The translations under genes and the position numbers were made by a program. The notes below the pieces were generated by a model. The model worked only from the letters and a program-made list of their open reading frames with translations, was not told the DNA's origin and did no database searches. Positions 34,351 through 43,846 of a stretch of 46,361 bases of DNA are shown here, piece after piece (position 1 is the first letter of the stretch; each line of letters begins with the position of its first letter). The stretch comes from Pseudomonadales bacterium (GTDB taxonomy: Bacteria > Pseudomonadota > Gammaproteobacteria > Pseudomonadales > UBA7434), in NCBI GenBank assembly GCA_013043705.1, contig JABDNS010000077.1, forward strand, positions 1 through 46,361, in the 5' to 3' direction.

Positions 34351-35373
34351 CTATTCCGACACGCCGTGCATGGGCATATAACTGGCCAGCGATGGGTGCG
34401 CGATAAGCGCATCGACCTGCTGCCTGCTGGCGAGCGGGCCAATACGAACGCGATACAGCGCTGCTTCATCGGCAGGGTGAATCACCACATTGGCCGATGC
34501 GGCTGGCAGTTCGCCGGCATTCAGGCGCTCTAACAGCGTGTTTTGCACGCCCTGCGCTGCCGCAAGCTGGCTGAAAGCCGCTACCTGCACGTAGTGCCTG
34601 GCGCCATCAGCCAGCATGGTCTTACCACTTGGTGGGGCTGGACGCGGGATCGCCGGCTGCGGCAGCGGTTTCACCGCGCTATTCGCCACGCTGGTTGAAG
34701 GCGCTTTCGCTACATTTCCTAGGTTCGCGGCTTTCGCGATAGAAGGCGCCGCTGCGAATGCAGGCGCCCGTTGTTTTTGCCGCTTGGCTTGCTGCCAGGC
34801 CTTGGCGTCGATAACTTCAATTTCTACCTTTGCCGTGCCTTTACGCAGCATGCCCAGCTTGGTCGCCGCGGCGTAGGAAAGATCGATGATGCGGTCACCA
34901 TGGAACGGGCCCCGGTCGTTCACCCTGACGATGATCTCGCGGCCGTTTTCCATATTCTTAACTCGCACATAACTGGGCAATGGCAAATGCTTGTGCGCCG
35001 CTGTCATTTGGTACATGTCGTAGCGCTCGCCATTGGCGGTGAGCCTGCCGTGGAATTTTTTACCGTACCAGGAGGCCGGGCCACGCTCGCGGAAACCCTG
35101 CGCATCGTCGAGCACGCGATAGGATTTACCGAACACGGTGTAAACGCTGCGATTGCCACCGCGGCTGCGCGGCTCAACCCGTGGCTCGGCATCGGCGATA
35201 CGTTTTTCGTCGAGCTTCACGCGGGGTGCGCGATCGCGCTCGGCAACCGGGTGTTTCAATCCGGAAAAGAAACTACAGCCAGCTAAAACCAGCACCGCGC
35301 ACAACGCCAAACCGCGAGACCAACGCGCCGTGCGGCCAAGCAGTGTGGTGCTTTGTAGGTATCCAGGTTTCAA
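34351..35373 (-). CDS. rlpA: Septal ring lytic transglycosylase RlpA
   Basis: RlpA is an outer-membrane lipoprotein that cleaves denuded glycan at the septum. The lipobox LAGC places the acylated Cys at residue 33. The double-psi beta-barrel domain has ASWYGKKFHGRLTANGE and VNDRGPF, and a C-terminal SPOR domain (HYVQVAAFSQLAAAQG, YRVRIGPL) targets it to denuded peptidoglycan. I chose a TTG at 35373 (340 residues) because AGGGGG lies eight bases upstream. An ATG at 35454 has no Shine-Dalgarno and would add 27 residues before the signal peptide. Confidence 0.93.
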   Translation of the reverse strand: MKPGYLQSTTLLGRTARWSRGLALCAVLVLAGCSFFSGLKHPVAERDRAPRVKLDEKRIADAEPRVEPRSRGGNRSVYTVFGKSYRVLDDAQGFRERGPASWYGKKFHGRLTANGERYDMYQMTAAHKHLPLPSYVRVKNMENGREIIVRVNDRGPFHGDRIIDLSYAAATKLGMLRKGTAKVEIEVIDAKAWQQAKRQKQRAPAFAAAPSIAKAANLGNVAKAPSTSVANSAVKPLPQPAIPRPAPPSGKTMLADGARHYVQVAAFSQLAAAQGVQNTLLERLNAGELPAASANVVIHPADEAALYRVRIGPLASRQQVDALIAHPSLASYMPMHGVSE

Positions 35374-35473
35374 AAGATTCGCCCCCTGCGAGCGCAAAAT
35401 AGTTAGTCGCACAATAAAGCTTAGCCAACGTGGCGGGCCCGGCATTGGCAGCATTACTGATAGATTGCAGGCT

Positions 35474-36490
35474 TCAGGGTATTGACACTGCGCGCAATCT
35501 TGATAACTGCTTTTTCGCGTAAGCTTGCAAAATTTCTTCGCTCAATAAATAAACAGCCATGGCATATTTTGAGCGCGGGTTGTAGCGGCTGATGCTGTAA
35601 AAATTATCAAAGCCCAACCAGAATTCATCGCCGTCTTCATCGTTGAAGCGCACCACGCGCGCGCGCATATCTTGCTGCACACTTTGCTGGCTGAAATAAC
35701 CGCGCTGCGCTAGCTCGCCCACACTGTAATTAGGTTTCAAGCCTTTGCCTATCACGGAGGCGTCGAAATCGCGGGATACCGACGCGCGCGTGGCAACCAC
35801 CGCGCCCGCTTGCCAACCGTGGTGCACCAGATAGTTGGCAACGCTATGGATGGCGTCCACGGGGTTGTGCAGGTCGATGCGGCCATCGCCGTTGCCATCA
35901 ACCGCCAGCCGCCGGTAATTACTCGGCATAAACTGGCTAATGCCCATGGCGCCGGCGTAGGAACCCAGGCGCTCGCTGGCCGCCCAGCCCTGCTCACGGC
36001 ACAACAAAATAAATTCAAGCAACTCGCTTTGGAAAAATTTGCCGCGACGCGGATGTTCAAACGCCAGCGTTGCCAGCGCATTGAGCACGTTGGCTTTACC
36101 GGTGTAACCACCGTAGTTGGTTTCAACGCCAACAATGGCCGCGATTACCTGGCGCGGCACACCATAGCGCTGCTCCGCCGCGGCAAGCTCGCCAGCGTAT
36201 TTTTGTAGAAAGGTAGCGCCGCCGTTTACCCGCGTGGGCACCAGGAAACTCTTGCGGTAGGCGGTCCAGGTTTTGGTTTTCTCGGCAGCATTGGCCATGC
36301 TATCGAGAATGCGTTGCTCGGTTTGCGCCTTGGACAGAATATTGCGCACCTCCGCCTCGCTGAAACCGTGGCTGGACGTGAGCTGCTCAATAAGCTTGGC
36401 CGCTTTGGGATGCTCACTGTAGTTCGCCATGCCCAGCGAACTGATCGACGTAAGCAACACTGAGGTAAATAAAATAAAAATCTTGCGCAT
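35474..36490 (-). CDS. mltB: Lytic murein transglycosylase B
   Basis: MltB cleaves peptidoglycan glycan strands to anhydro-muropeptides. A cleavable signal peptide covers about residues 1-22. There is no lipobox cysteine, so this form should be soluble periplasmic, like the SltB group of pseudomonads. The catalytic acid is E123 in GVETNYGG, and GAMGISQFMPSNYR and DGDGRIDL-like NGDGRIDL are family signatures. Length is 338 residues. It lies 65 bases after rodA, in the usual order. Confidence 0.95.
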   Translation of the reverse strand: MRKIFILFTSVLLTSISSLGMANYSEHPKAAKLIEQLTSSHGFSEAEVRNILSKAQTEQRILDSMANAAEKTKTWTAYRKSFLVPTRVNGGATFLQKYAGELAAAEQRYGVPRQVIAAIVGVETNYGGYTGKANVLNALATLAFEHPRRGKFFQSELLEFILLCREQGWAASERLGSYAGAMGISQFMPSNYRRLAVDGNGDGRIDLHNPVDAIHSVANYLVHHGWQAGAVVATRASVSRDFDASVIGKGLKPNYSVGELAQRGYFSQQSVQQDMRARVVRFNDEDGDEFWLGFDNFYSISRYNPRSKYAMAVYLLSEEILQAYAKKQLSRLRAVSIP

Positions 36491-36555
36491 GGTTTTTTAG
36501 TGCCCTGGTAATCGAATAAAAGAAAAATACTTGCTGCAATGCGTTGCGCGCTTGC

Positions 36556-37698
36556 CTAACGGTGCGGGCTAGCCTCGCTCTGGATCGACATCAATATGCC
36601 AAACGCCGCCAAAAGCGTAACCAGCGAGGTACCCCCATAGCTTACCAGCGGCAGCGGCACGCCGACCACGGGTAGCATGCCAGAGACCATCGCCACATTC
36701 ACAACCACATAGACAAAAAAAGTGAAGGTAATACTCCCCGCCACCAGCCGCCCGAAAGCATCTTTTGCGCCAATGCTGATATAAGCCCCGCGCATTACCA
36801 CCAACAGGTAAAGAATGAGCAGCGTGAGCACACCAAGCAGGCCAAATTCTTCAGCTAGCACGGCGATAATAAAGTCGGTGTGGCTTTCGGGTAAGAAGTC
36901 GAGCTGCGATTGCGTGCCGTTCAGCCAGCCCTTGCCAGTGAGCCCGCCCGAGCCAATCGCGGTTTTCGACTGGATGATATTCCAGCCCGCGCCCAGCCTG
37001 TCGCTATCCGGGTCGAACAAGGTAAGAATGCGCCGACGCTGGTAATCGTGCAGCACGTACTGCCACAGCGGCCACACCGCAGCGGCCAGCAGCGCGCCGG
37101 CCGCCACAATATGCCGCCACTGGATGCCCGCCAACCAAATTACCAGCAGCCCCGACACGCCAATCAAAAGCGAGGTACCCAGGTCGGGTTGCATAACCAC
37201 CAATAACGATGGCAAACCAATTATTAGCAGCGCGGCAAGTAAACCGCTTACGCGCGGCGGCAGCAAGCCCCTGGACAAATACGCCGCCGCGGTTAACGGC
37301 ACCGCCAGCTTCATTAACTCCGAAGGCTGGAAGCGCGGCAAGCCCGGCAGGTCGAGCCAGCGCCGCGCGCCGTTCACTTCCACACCCCACAACGGCAACA
37401 TCGCCAGCAGACCAACCCCGGCTACATACACCCAGGGCGACAATGCCAAAATGCTCTTAACCCGAATTTGCGCAACAAAAAACAGCCCGCCAAACGCAAC
37501 GCCAAAATAAATGCACTGGCGCAGCAGCCTTGCGTTATTTTGCCCGCTGGCGCTATACAGCACCGCCAGGCCATAAGCTGAGATCGCCAGTAGTAACAGT
37601 AACAGCGGCAAGTCGATGCGCAACTTGTTCCACAGGGTTGGCCGCAGCTGCAACTCACTGGCGCCGCCAGGAAAACTGCGCATAAACTCGGATGGCAT
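36556..37698 (-). CDS. rodA: Rod-shape peptidoglycan polymerase RodA
   Basis: RodA is the SEDS-family glycosyltransferase of the elongasome, working with PBP2. The 380-residue protein has about ten spans. SEDS landmarks are LYSASGQ, MQPDLGTSLL, LPESHTDFIIAVLAEEFG and the C-terminal LPLVSYGGTSL. The ATG is four bases after the mrdA stop, so the two are almost certainly coupled. It is a paralogue of ftsW at 7414-8658. Confidence 0.97.
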   Translation of the reverse strand: MPSEFMRSFPGGASELQLRPTLWNKLRIDLPLLLLLLAISAYGLAVLYSASGQNNARLLRQCIYFGVAFGGLFFVAQIRVKSILALSPWVYVAGVGLLAMLPLWGVEVNGARRWLDLPGLPRFQPSELMKLAVPLTAAAYLSRGLLPPRVSGLLAALLIIGLPSLLVVMQPDLGTSLLIGVSGLLVIWLAGIQWRHIVAAGALLAAAVWPLWQYVLHDYQRRRILTLFDPDSDRLGAGWNIIQSKTAIGSGGLTGKGWLNGTQSQLDFLPESHTDFIIAVLAEEFGLLGVLTLLILYLLVVMRGAYISIGAKDAFGRLVAGSITFTFFVYVVVNVAMVSGMLPVVGVPLPLVSYGGTSLVTLLAAFGILMSIQSEASPHR

Positions 37699-37702
37699 GC
37701 TA

Positions 37703-39676
37703 TCAACCGCCTATTGCTTGCTGGGGCGCCATTGCGCGGATAGCAGGTGTGCTTGCGTTGGCGTAAACAGGCATCGCTGATTTTGCTGGCGCCGGCTCAT
37801 TGTGCTCACCCTCATCATGCTGCATAACCCAATCAAATACCTGCCGGGCAATAGGCGCTGCCGCAGAACTGCCGCTGCCGCCATTTTCAACAATAACCGC
37901 CAGCGCAACTTTTGGCGATTGGTAAGGCGCGAAGCCAACAAAAAGTGCATGGTCGCGCTGTCGTTCGGCGATTGCCTCTTCATCGTACTCTTCGCCCTGC
38001 GCAATACCAATAACCTGCGCGGTGCCGGTCTTGCCCGCCATCTCGTAGCTGCTGCCCCTGCCCGCTGCCGCAGCGGTGCCATCGCGGCTGTGCATTACCG
38101 CGCGCATGGCGCGATGAATACTTTGCCAGTATTCGCTTTTTACTTCAGCCAGCTGCGCGGGCAGGTACTCCTCATTGCCGCGCCGCACATCGCGATCAAT
38201 AAGGTAATTGGATGCGCGTGCAAACCGCGGCGGCCGGTAAACGCCATTCGCGGCCAGTTGTGCGGTGGCAGCGGCCAATTGTAACGGCGTGGCCAGCATG
38301 TAGCCCTGGCCAATGCCCACGTTCAGGGTTTCACCCGGAAACCATGGCTTTTGCCGGGTTGCCCGTTTCCAGACTCGTGAGGGCAACAAACCGGAGCGCT
38401 CACTGGAAGAATCAATACCGGTTTTTTCGCCCAGCCCAAAATCGGCGGCAAAGGAATGAATGCGGTCTATGCCCAGCTTGAAGGCAAGGTCGTAGAAATA
38501 GGTATCGCAACTTTCAACAATGGCGGTAAATAAATCAACCCGGCTGCCGTGCCCGCCTCGCTTCCAGTCGCGGTGGTAACGCGGGTCGTTCGGCAGCTGG
38601 TACCAACCGGGATCGTTGATAGTGGTGGCCTCTGTAACCACATTATGGTGCAAACCGGCCAGCGCGATAATCGGCTTAATCGTAGAGCCCGGCGGGTACT
38701 GGCCCTGCAGCGAGCGGTTAAACAGTGGCAAGTCGATAGAGTCGCGTAACAGCGCATAAGCTTCGCGACTAATGCCGGTAACAAAAGGATTGGGGTCGAA
38801 CGCCGGGGTGCTGACCATGGCCAATACGTCGCCTGTTTTTACTTCCAGCACAACAACAGAACCTCGCTTGCCTTGCATTAGCTGGTGCACATTCGATTGT
38901 AGTTCAGCGTCGAGTGAGAGCTTCAGATCGCGGCCTGGCACCGGGTTTACCTGTTGCAGTACGCGCAGCACCCTGCCGTGGGCATTGGTTTCTACATACT
39001 GCGAGCCCACCGTGCCGTGCAACGTGGGTTCATAAAAATGCTCCAGCCCGGTCTTGCCAATATGTTCGGTCGCGGCGTAATTGACCCGTTGCTGGTTATC
39101 GGCAAATAATTTTTCCTGTTCGCGCTGGTTGATACGCCCCACATAGCCAATAACGTGGCCGAGTTCTTCACCCATCGGGTAGTGCCGCACTAGCTGCGCT
39201 TTAATTTCAACGCCGTCCAGCCGATATTTATTCACCGCAAAGCGGCTGATTTCGTCGTCGTCCAGCCGAAATTTCAGCGGCACCGCCTGGTAAGGTGTGC
39301 GCCGCCTTAAGCGCTGCCTGAACTTGGTGATGCTGCGCGAATCAATATCGAACAACTGCTGTAAATCTACCAGCAGCTCGTCCAGGTCCTCGGAGCGCTC
39401 AACCGTAACCGCCAAACTGTAGCTGGGCTGGTTTTCTGCCAACAGCTTACCGTTGCGGTCGTAAACCAGGCCGCGCCGCGGCGCTACCGGCAAGGTATGG
39501 ATGCGGTTGCGATTCGATTCGGTAACGAACCTGTCGTGCTGGAATACCTGCAAGTTTACGTAGCGAAATATAAGCGTGGCAGCGACGAGAAAAAATATCA
39601 GCAGCGACGTAATCATGCGCTGCTGGAAAATACGCCGCTCGTAGGCAGTATCTCGAAGCTCTATTCGCTTAAACAT
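37703..39676 (-). CDS. mrdA: Elongation transpeptidase PBP2
   Basis: PBP2 is the class B penicillin-binding protein that cross-links lateral wall with RodA. There is one N-terminal span (about 22-40), then APRRGLVYDRNGKLLAEN of the pedestal, and a transpeptidase domain with STIK at 331-334, SCD at 389-391 and KTGT at about 549-552. At 657 residues it is somewhat longer than the E. coli protein (633), mainly through its C-terminal tail. The start ATG lies 35 bases after rlmH. Confidence 0.97.
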   Translation of the reverse strand: MFKRIELRDTAYERRIFQQRMITSLLIFFLVAATLIFRYVNLQVFQHDRFVTESNRNRIHTLPVAPRRGLVYDRNGKLLAENQPSYSLAVTVERSEDLDELLVDLQQLFDIDSRSITKFRQRLRRRTPYQAVPLKFRLDDDEISRFAVNKYRLDGVEIKAQLVRHYPMGEELGHVIGYVGRINQREQEKLFADNQQRVNYAATEHIGKTGLEHFYEPTLHGTVGSQYVETNAHGRVLRVLQQVNPVPGRDLKLSLDAELQSNVHQLMQGKRGSVVVLEVKTGDVLAMVSTPAFDPNPFVTGISREAYALLRDSIDLPLFNRSLQGQYPPGSTIKPIIALAGLHHNVVTEATTINDPGWYQLPNDPRYHRDWKRGGHGSRVDLFTAIVESCDTYFYDLAFKLGIDRIHSFAADFGLGEKTGIDSSSERSGLLPSRVWKRATRQKPWFPGETLNVGIGQGYMLATPLQLAAATAQLAANGVYRPPRFARASNYLIDRDVRRGNEEYLPAQLAEVKSEYWQSIHRAMRAVMHSRDGTAAAAGRGSSYEMAGKTGTAQVIGIAQGEEYDEEAIAERQRDHALFVGFAPYQSPKVALAVIVENGGSGSSAAAPIARQVFDWVMQHDEGEHNEPAPAKSAMPVYANASTPAIRAMAPQQAIGG

Positions 39677-39711
39677 TGGGGCTCATAGTTTTATTGGCAG
39701 CAGCCGCTTAC

Positions 39712-40197
39712 TTAGTCGCGATGATAAGGGTGGCCGGAGGCAAGGCTCCAGGCGCGGTACAGCTGTTCGGCCAAAATAACGCGCACCAGCGGGTGGGGAA
39801 AAGTAAGTGCCGACAATGAAAGACGCTGGTTTGGCCATTGCTTGCCGGCCGGGTGTGCCACGTTAAAATCGATGCCATCGGGCCCGCCAATTAAAATACT
39901 AGTGTCTTTGCCCTGCTCTCGCCACTGGGTAAAGGCGCCGGAAAATTGCCTGGTATCCAGCTGCTTGCCTCGCTCGCACAACGCAACCACATGATCTGTT
40001 GCATCCAGTTGCTGCAACAGGCGCTCGCTTTCTATTTTTTTTGCCGCTTCAATCGACAGGCTTTTACCGCGCCGCTGCATAGCCACTTCTTTAAAGGTAA
40101 GTGCTACCTGGCCGCTTAGCCGCTGGGCGTAGTCATCGCAGCATCCATACACCCACTCGGGCATCTTCTTGCCAACCGCAATAACTTTAATTTTCAT
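39712..40197 (-). CDS. rlmH: 23S rRNA (pseudouridine(1915)-N(3))-methyltransferase RlmH
   Basis: RlmH is a SPOUT-fold methyltransferase acting on pseudouridine 1915 in helix 69 of 23S rRNA. The 161-residue product has ILIGGPDG in the SAM-binding knot and the C-terminal LAEQLYRAWSLASGHPYHRD, which ends in the diagnostic YHR. It lies between rsfS and mrdA as in E. coli and Pseudomonas. Confidence 0.97.
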   Translation of the reverse strand: MKIKVIAVGKKMPEWVYGCCDDYAQRLSGQVALTFKEVAMQRRGKSLSIEAAKKIESERLLQQLDATDHVVALCERGKQLDTRQFSGAFTQWREQGKDTSILIGGPDGIDFNVAHPAGKQWPNQRLSLSALTFPHPLVRVILAEQLYRAWSLASGHPYHRD

Positions 40198-40225
40198 ATA
40201 TTAAGTGCGCGATTACTTTACAAGT

Positions 40226-40585
40226 CTACTCAACGCCCGATTCGTCTCCCTGCTTGGCACGCTCCGCGTTGGGCTTTAGCGTCCACAGGCTTTCAAGGTC
40301 ATAGAACGCCCGAGTGTGCGGCAACATCACGTGCACAATCAAATCGCCAAAATCAACCAGCACCCACTCGGCAACGTCTGCGCCTTCCACACCGATAGGT
40401 TTGCGGCCCTGCTGTTTTGCCTCGAAGGCCGCGTTGTCGGCCAGCGCCTTAACGTGCCGGTTGGATGTACCGCTCGCAATCACCATGGTCTCGGCCACGG
40501 TGCTGATATCACCTACATTAAGCACAACGATATCGCGAGCCTTAAGATCTTCGAGCGCGCCGACTACTGTTTTTTCAAGATTCAC
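40226..40585 (-). CDS. rsfS: Ribosomal silencing factor RsfS
   Basis: RsfS (YbeB) binds uL14 on the large subunit and prevents subunit joining in stationary phase. VLNVGDISTVAETMVIASGTSNRHVKALAD and WVLVDFGDLIVHVM are characteristic, at the family's usual length of about 119 residues. The start is a GTG that overlaps the nadD stop as GTGA, so translation is probably coupled to nadD. Confidence 0.96.
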   Translation of the reverse strand: MNLEKTVVGALEDLKARDIVVLNVGDISTVAETMVIASGTSNRHVKALADNAAFEAKQQGRKPIGVEGADVAEWVLVDFGDLIVHVMLPHTRAFYDLESLWTLKPNAERAKQGDESGVE

Positions 40586-41307
40586 TGATAAAGCCCATAA
40601 CGATTAATGTAATCCAGCACTGCTGGTGGCAGTGCGTCGCTTAAGTATTGTTTTGCGTGTTCGTGTTGTTCGTATTGTGCACCTTCAAGCCTATTTGGCG
40701 CATTGCCCAATAAGCGACGCAGTGTTGTAGACGAAAAAGGCAAGCGGCTGAGCTGAAGTTGCAATAGCTGGCCACAGGGTTTGTTAAAATTATTTTCTAT
40801 CACTTCAAAGCCTTCACAAATATCCTGCGCTTTTGGCGCCGCGCCTCTGCTTTGCGCGCGACTGGCTTGCGCTTGTTTAGCTTGCGCGTTGCCAAAATTG
40901 TCTTCCGCGCGCTGCATCACTACAAAATTGGTCAGCGCAGGAAAATCCTGCCAGCGATGCCAGCGTGGTAAATCGGGCAGCGCATCCGAGCCCACAATAA
41001 AACACAGTATGGCCCCTGGCCCGAAAAGATCGCGGTAGTGCGCAACGGTATCGATGCTGTAAGAAGGGCCGCTACGCTGCAACTCAATATCATCGACACT
41101 CAAACCGGGCACATCAGCCGTAGCAAGTTCCAGCATTGCCAGCCGCTGCGCGGGCGATGCGGCAGCTTGCTTTCCAAATGCGTGCTGTGCAACCGGAACC
41201 AGCATCAATCTATCCAGGCCAAGCGCAGCGAGTAATTCTTTGGCGCTGCCCAAATGCCCGCGATGCACGGGGTCGAAACTGCCGCCCAGTATGCCTATGC
41301 GCTGCAA
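40582..41307 (-). CDS. nadD: Nicotinate-nucleotide adenylyltransferase
   Basis: NadD adenylates nicotinate mononucleotide in the synthesis of NAD. The nucleotide-binding start GILGGSFDPVHRGHL is at residues 5-19 and the second motif SSTTLRR is near residue 195. The start codon is a TTG (MQRIGILGG), because no ATG lies upstream of the conserved motif in this frame. About 25 Ala/Gln-rich residues before ICEGFEVIENN form an insert. Length is 241 residues. Confidence 0.95.
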   Translation of the reverse strand: MQRIGILGGSFDPVHRGHLGSAKELLAALGLDRLMLVPVAQHAFGKQAAASPAQRLAMLELATADVPGLSVDDIELQRSGPSYSIDTVAHYRDLFGPGAILCFIVGSDALPDLPRWHRWQDFPALTNFVVMQRAEDNFGNAQAKQAQASRAQSRGAAPKAQDICEGFEVIENNFNKPCGQLLQLQLSRLPFSSTTLRRLLGNAPNRLEGAQYEQHEHAKQYLSDALPPAVLDYINRYGLYQ

Positions 41308-41346
41308 AGGCTTGCTGCCAGGTTGGCGGTTAGCTTAGGTGCTGAA

Positions 41347-42621
41347 TTAACTGCGCAGCTGGCCACTACCAAGCACCACAAATTTTTGCGAGGTTAAGCC
41401 TTCCAGACCGACCGGCCCGCGCACATGTATTTTATCAGTAGAGATACCAATCTCTGCACCCAGACCGTATTCGAAGCCATCGGCAAAGCGCGTAGAAGCG
41501 TTGATCATTACCGAACTGGAGTCCACTTCGCGCAGGAAGCGCATGGCGTTGGCATGGTTGTTGGTGACAATGGTTTCAGTGTGCCGGGAACTGTATTGAC
41601 CAATATGCGCAATGGCCGCGCTTAAATCGCTCACCACCTTAACCGCTAAGATTGGGCCCAGGTATTCAGCGTACCAATCGTCTTCGGTAGCAGCCTGGCG
41701 CGCGCACGCCGTGTTCGCCGCCGCAAGGACAGCTTCGGCTTTATCGCACACGCGCAGCGCTACATTATGCTCGTGCATTTGCTCGGCAATAGCCGGTAAC
41801 AATTCGGCGGCGCGACTTTGCGCAAGCAATAACGATTCTGCCGTATTGCAGGTGCCAAAGCGCTGCGTTTTGGCATTCACCGCAATATCAATGGCCATTT
41901 GTGCTTCGGCATCGTCATCGATGTAGACATGGCAATTGCCATCGAGATGCTTGATAACGGTAACGCTGGCATCGCGGCTAATGCGCTCAATCAAGCCCTT
42001 GCCGCCGCGCGGCACAATCACATCCACATATTCGGGCATGGTAATTAACTCGCCCACCGCGGCGCGATCGGTGGTTTCGACCACTTGTACCGCATGCGCT
42101 GGCAGGCCGGCGTCAGCCAGCCCCGCCGTTATCGCCCGCGCGATGGCCGCATTGGAGAGCGCGGCCTCGGAGCCGCCACGCAAAATGGCCGCGTTGCCGG
42201 CTTTCAGGCACAAGCTGGCGGCGTCAATAGTCACGTTGGGGCGCGATTCATAAATGATGCCGATAACACCCAGTGGCACGCGCATCTTGCCCACCTGTAT
42301 GCCCGAGGGCATACAACGCAAGCCGCTAATCTCACCCACCGGGTCGGCAAGCGCAGCAACCTGTTCAAGCCCTTCGAGCATGGCGTCGATACGCGCCTCG
42401 CCCAAAGCCAAGCGCTCTAGCATGGCGCTGTCGAGCCCGCTATTGCTGGCGTTGTCGAGATCTTGCTGGTTGGCTTGCAGCAGGGCGCTGCGTGAGGACT
42501 GGATATGCTTGCCGATGGCAAGCAGCGCTGCATTCTTTTGCCCGGTGTCGGCGGCCGAGACCACCGCGCTAGCGGCACGCGCACGCGAACCCAGGTCGCG
42601 CATGTAATTTCGAATATCCAA
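41347..42621 (-). CDS. proA: Glutamate-5-semialdehyde dehydrogenase (gamma-glutamyl phosphate reductase)
   Basis: ProA reduces gamma-glutamyl phosphate to glutamate semialdehyde in proline synthesis. It belongs to the aldehyde dehydrogenase superfamily, with the catalytic Cys in [12 protein letters not shown] and [13 protein letters not shown] and PRGGKGLI in the nucleotide and substrate regions. I chose a TTG at 42621 (424 residues), because [18 protein letters not shown] fits the family, whose proteins begin a few residues before the YM pair. ATG 42603 is the alternative. The order proA-nadD is that of pseudomonads; proB is not in the window. Confidence 0.95.
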   Translation of the reverse strand: MDIRNYMRDLGSRARAASAVVSAADTGQKNAALLAIGKHIQSSRSALLQANQQDLDNASNSGLDSAMLERLALGEARIDAMLEGLEQVAALADPVGEISGLRCMPSGIQVGKMRVPLGVIGIIYESRPNVTIDAASLCLKAGNAAILRGGSEAALSNAAIARAITAGLADAGLPAHAVQVVETTDRAAVGELITMPEYVDVIVPRGGKGLIERISRDASVTVIKHLDGNCHVYIDDDAEAQMAIDIAVNAKTQRFGTCNTAESLLLAQSRAAELLPAIAEQMHEHNVALRVCDKAEAVLAAANTACARQAATEDDWYAEYLGPILAVKVVSDLSAAIAHIGQYSSRHTETIVTNNHANAMRFLREVDSSSVMINASTRFADGFEYGLGAEIGISTDKIHVRGPVGLEGLTSQKFVVLGSGQLRS

Positions 42622-42701
42622 GAATGGCCACTCGCACTGTAAAAAAATGCATTTTCGCACAGTGCAAGCTATTCGCAAACAAAAGGAGTGGGCTCAACGC
42701 A

Positions 42702-43835
42702 TTAGCCGCTGCAAATTGCCTCGACGATACGCCCCGCCGCCAGGCCGTCGCCATAGGGGTTGTGGGCTTCAGACATACGCGAGTAAACCGCGCTGTTGAG
42801 CATCACCTCTTCAACGTTCGCCACAATGGCCTGCGGGTTGGTGCCCACCAGGCGCACGGTGCCAGCTTCTACTGCCTCGGGGCGCTCGGTAACATCGCGC
42901 ATTACCAGCACCGGCTTGCCCAACGAGGGGGCCTCTTCCTGGATTCCACCGGAATCAGTAAGGATTAACGAAGCGCGGTTCATTAGCCAGGTAAACGGCA
43001 GGTAGTCGAGCGGCTCGATAAGCGACACATTTTCCAGCCCCGACAAAATGTCGAACACCGGCTTTTGCACATTCGGGTTCAGGTGCACCGGGTAGACAAA
43101 CTCCCAATCGGGGTGCGCCTGCGCCAATGTCTTTATTGCGTTGCACAGGTCGACAAAGCCCTGGCCAAAGTTTTCGCGACGATGCCCGGTTATTAGCACC
43201 AGCTTGCGATCGTCTGCCGTGAGCCTTTGGTAAGCGCGCTCGCCGAGTGCTTGCTGCCAGACTTCGCTTGAATAGTTTGCTAGCTGGCCGCGCACCCACA
43301 ACAGAGCGTCGATAACCGTGTTGCCGGTTACAACAATTTTTTGCGGATCAACTGCCTCGGCAACAAGGTTACTTTGCGACAACGCGGTGGGCGCAAAATG
43401 CCAATCGCAGAGCCTGGCGACTAATGATCGATTTGCTTCTTCCGGAAACGGCGCGCGCATATCGCCGGTGCGCAGGCCTGCCTCGACATGGCCAAGCGGA
43501 ATGCCGCTATAAAACGCCGCAAGACCAACCGCAAAACAGCTTGTGGTATCGCCGTGCACCAATACCAGGTCGGGCTTGGCGGTGGCGAGCACATCGCGCA
43601 TACCAGTGAGGATACGCGCGGTAAGATCAAAAAGATCCTGGTTCGCGCGCATGATGTCCAAATCATAATCCGGTTTAATGGCAAAAAGCTCGAGCACCTG
43701 GTCGAGCATTTGCCGGTGCTGCGCCGTTACACAAACCTTTGCGTTAATGCGCGCATCGTCGGCAAGCGCCCTGACCACCGGCGCCATCTTGATTGCCTCA
43801 GGCCGGGTGCCAAAAACAGTGAGTACGGTTTTCAA
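42702..43835 (-). CDS. wecB: UDP-N-acetylglucosamine 2-epimerase (non-hydrolysing)
   Basis: WecB interconverts UDP-GlcNAc and UDP-ManNAc, a precursor for surface polysaccharides. [14 protein letters not shown] at the N-terminus, [23 protein letters not shown] and [11 protein letters not shown] are all family signatures. Length is 377 residues. The start is a TTG with AAAAGG seven bases upstream. It lies 11 bases after the TPR lipoprotein gene, so the two form one unit. The 80-base gap to proA might hold a promoter, but none is obvious. Confidence 0.95.
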   Translation of the reverse strand: MKTVLTVFGTRPEAIKMAPVVRALADDARINAKVCVTAQHRQMLDQVLELFAIKPDYDLDIMRANQDLFDLTARILTGMRDVLATAKPDLVLVHGDTTSCFAVGLAAFYSGIPLGHVEAGLRTGDMRAPFPEEANRSLVARLCDWHFAPTALSQSNLVAEAVDPQKIVVTGNTVIDALLWVRGQLANYSSEVWQQALGERAYQRLTADDRKLVLITGHRRENFGQGFVDLCNAIKTLAQAHPDWEFVYPVHLNPNVQKPVFDILSGLENVSLIEPLDYLPFTWLMNRASLILTDSGGIQEEAPSLGKPVLVMRDVTERPEAVEAGTVRLVGTNPQAIVANVEEVMLNSAVYSRMSEAHNPYGDGLAAGRIVEAICSG

Positions 43836-43846
43836 TGCGGTGCCTT

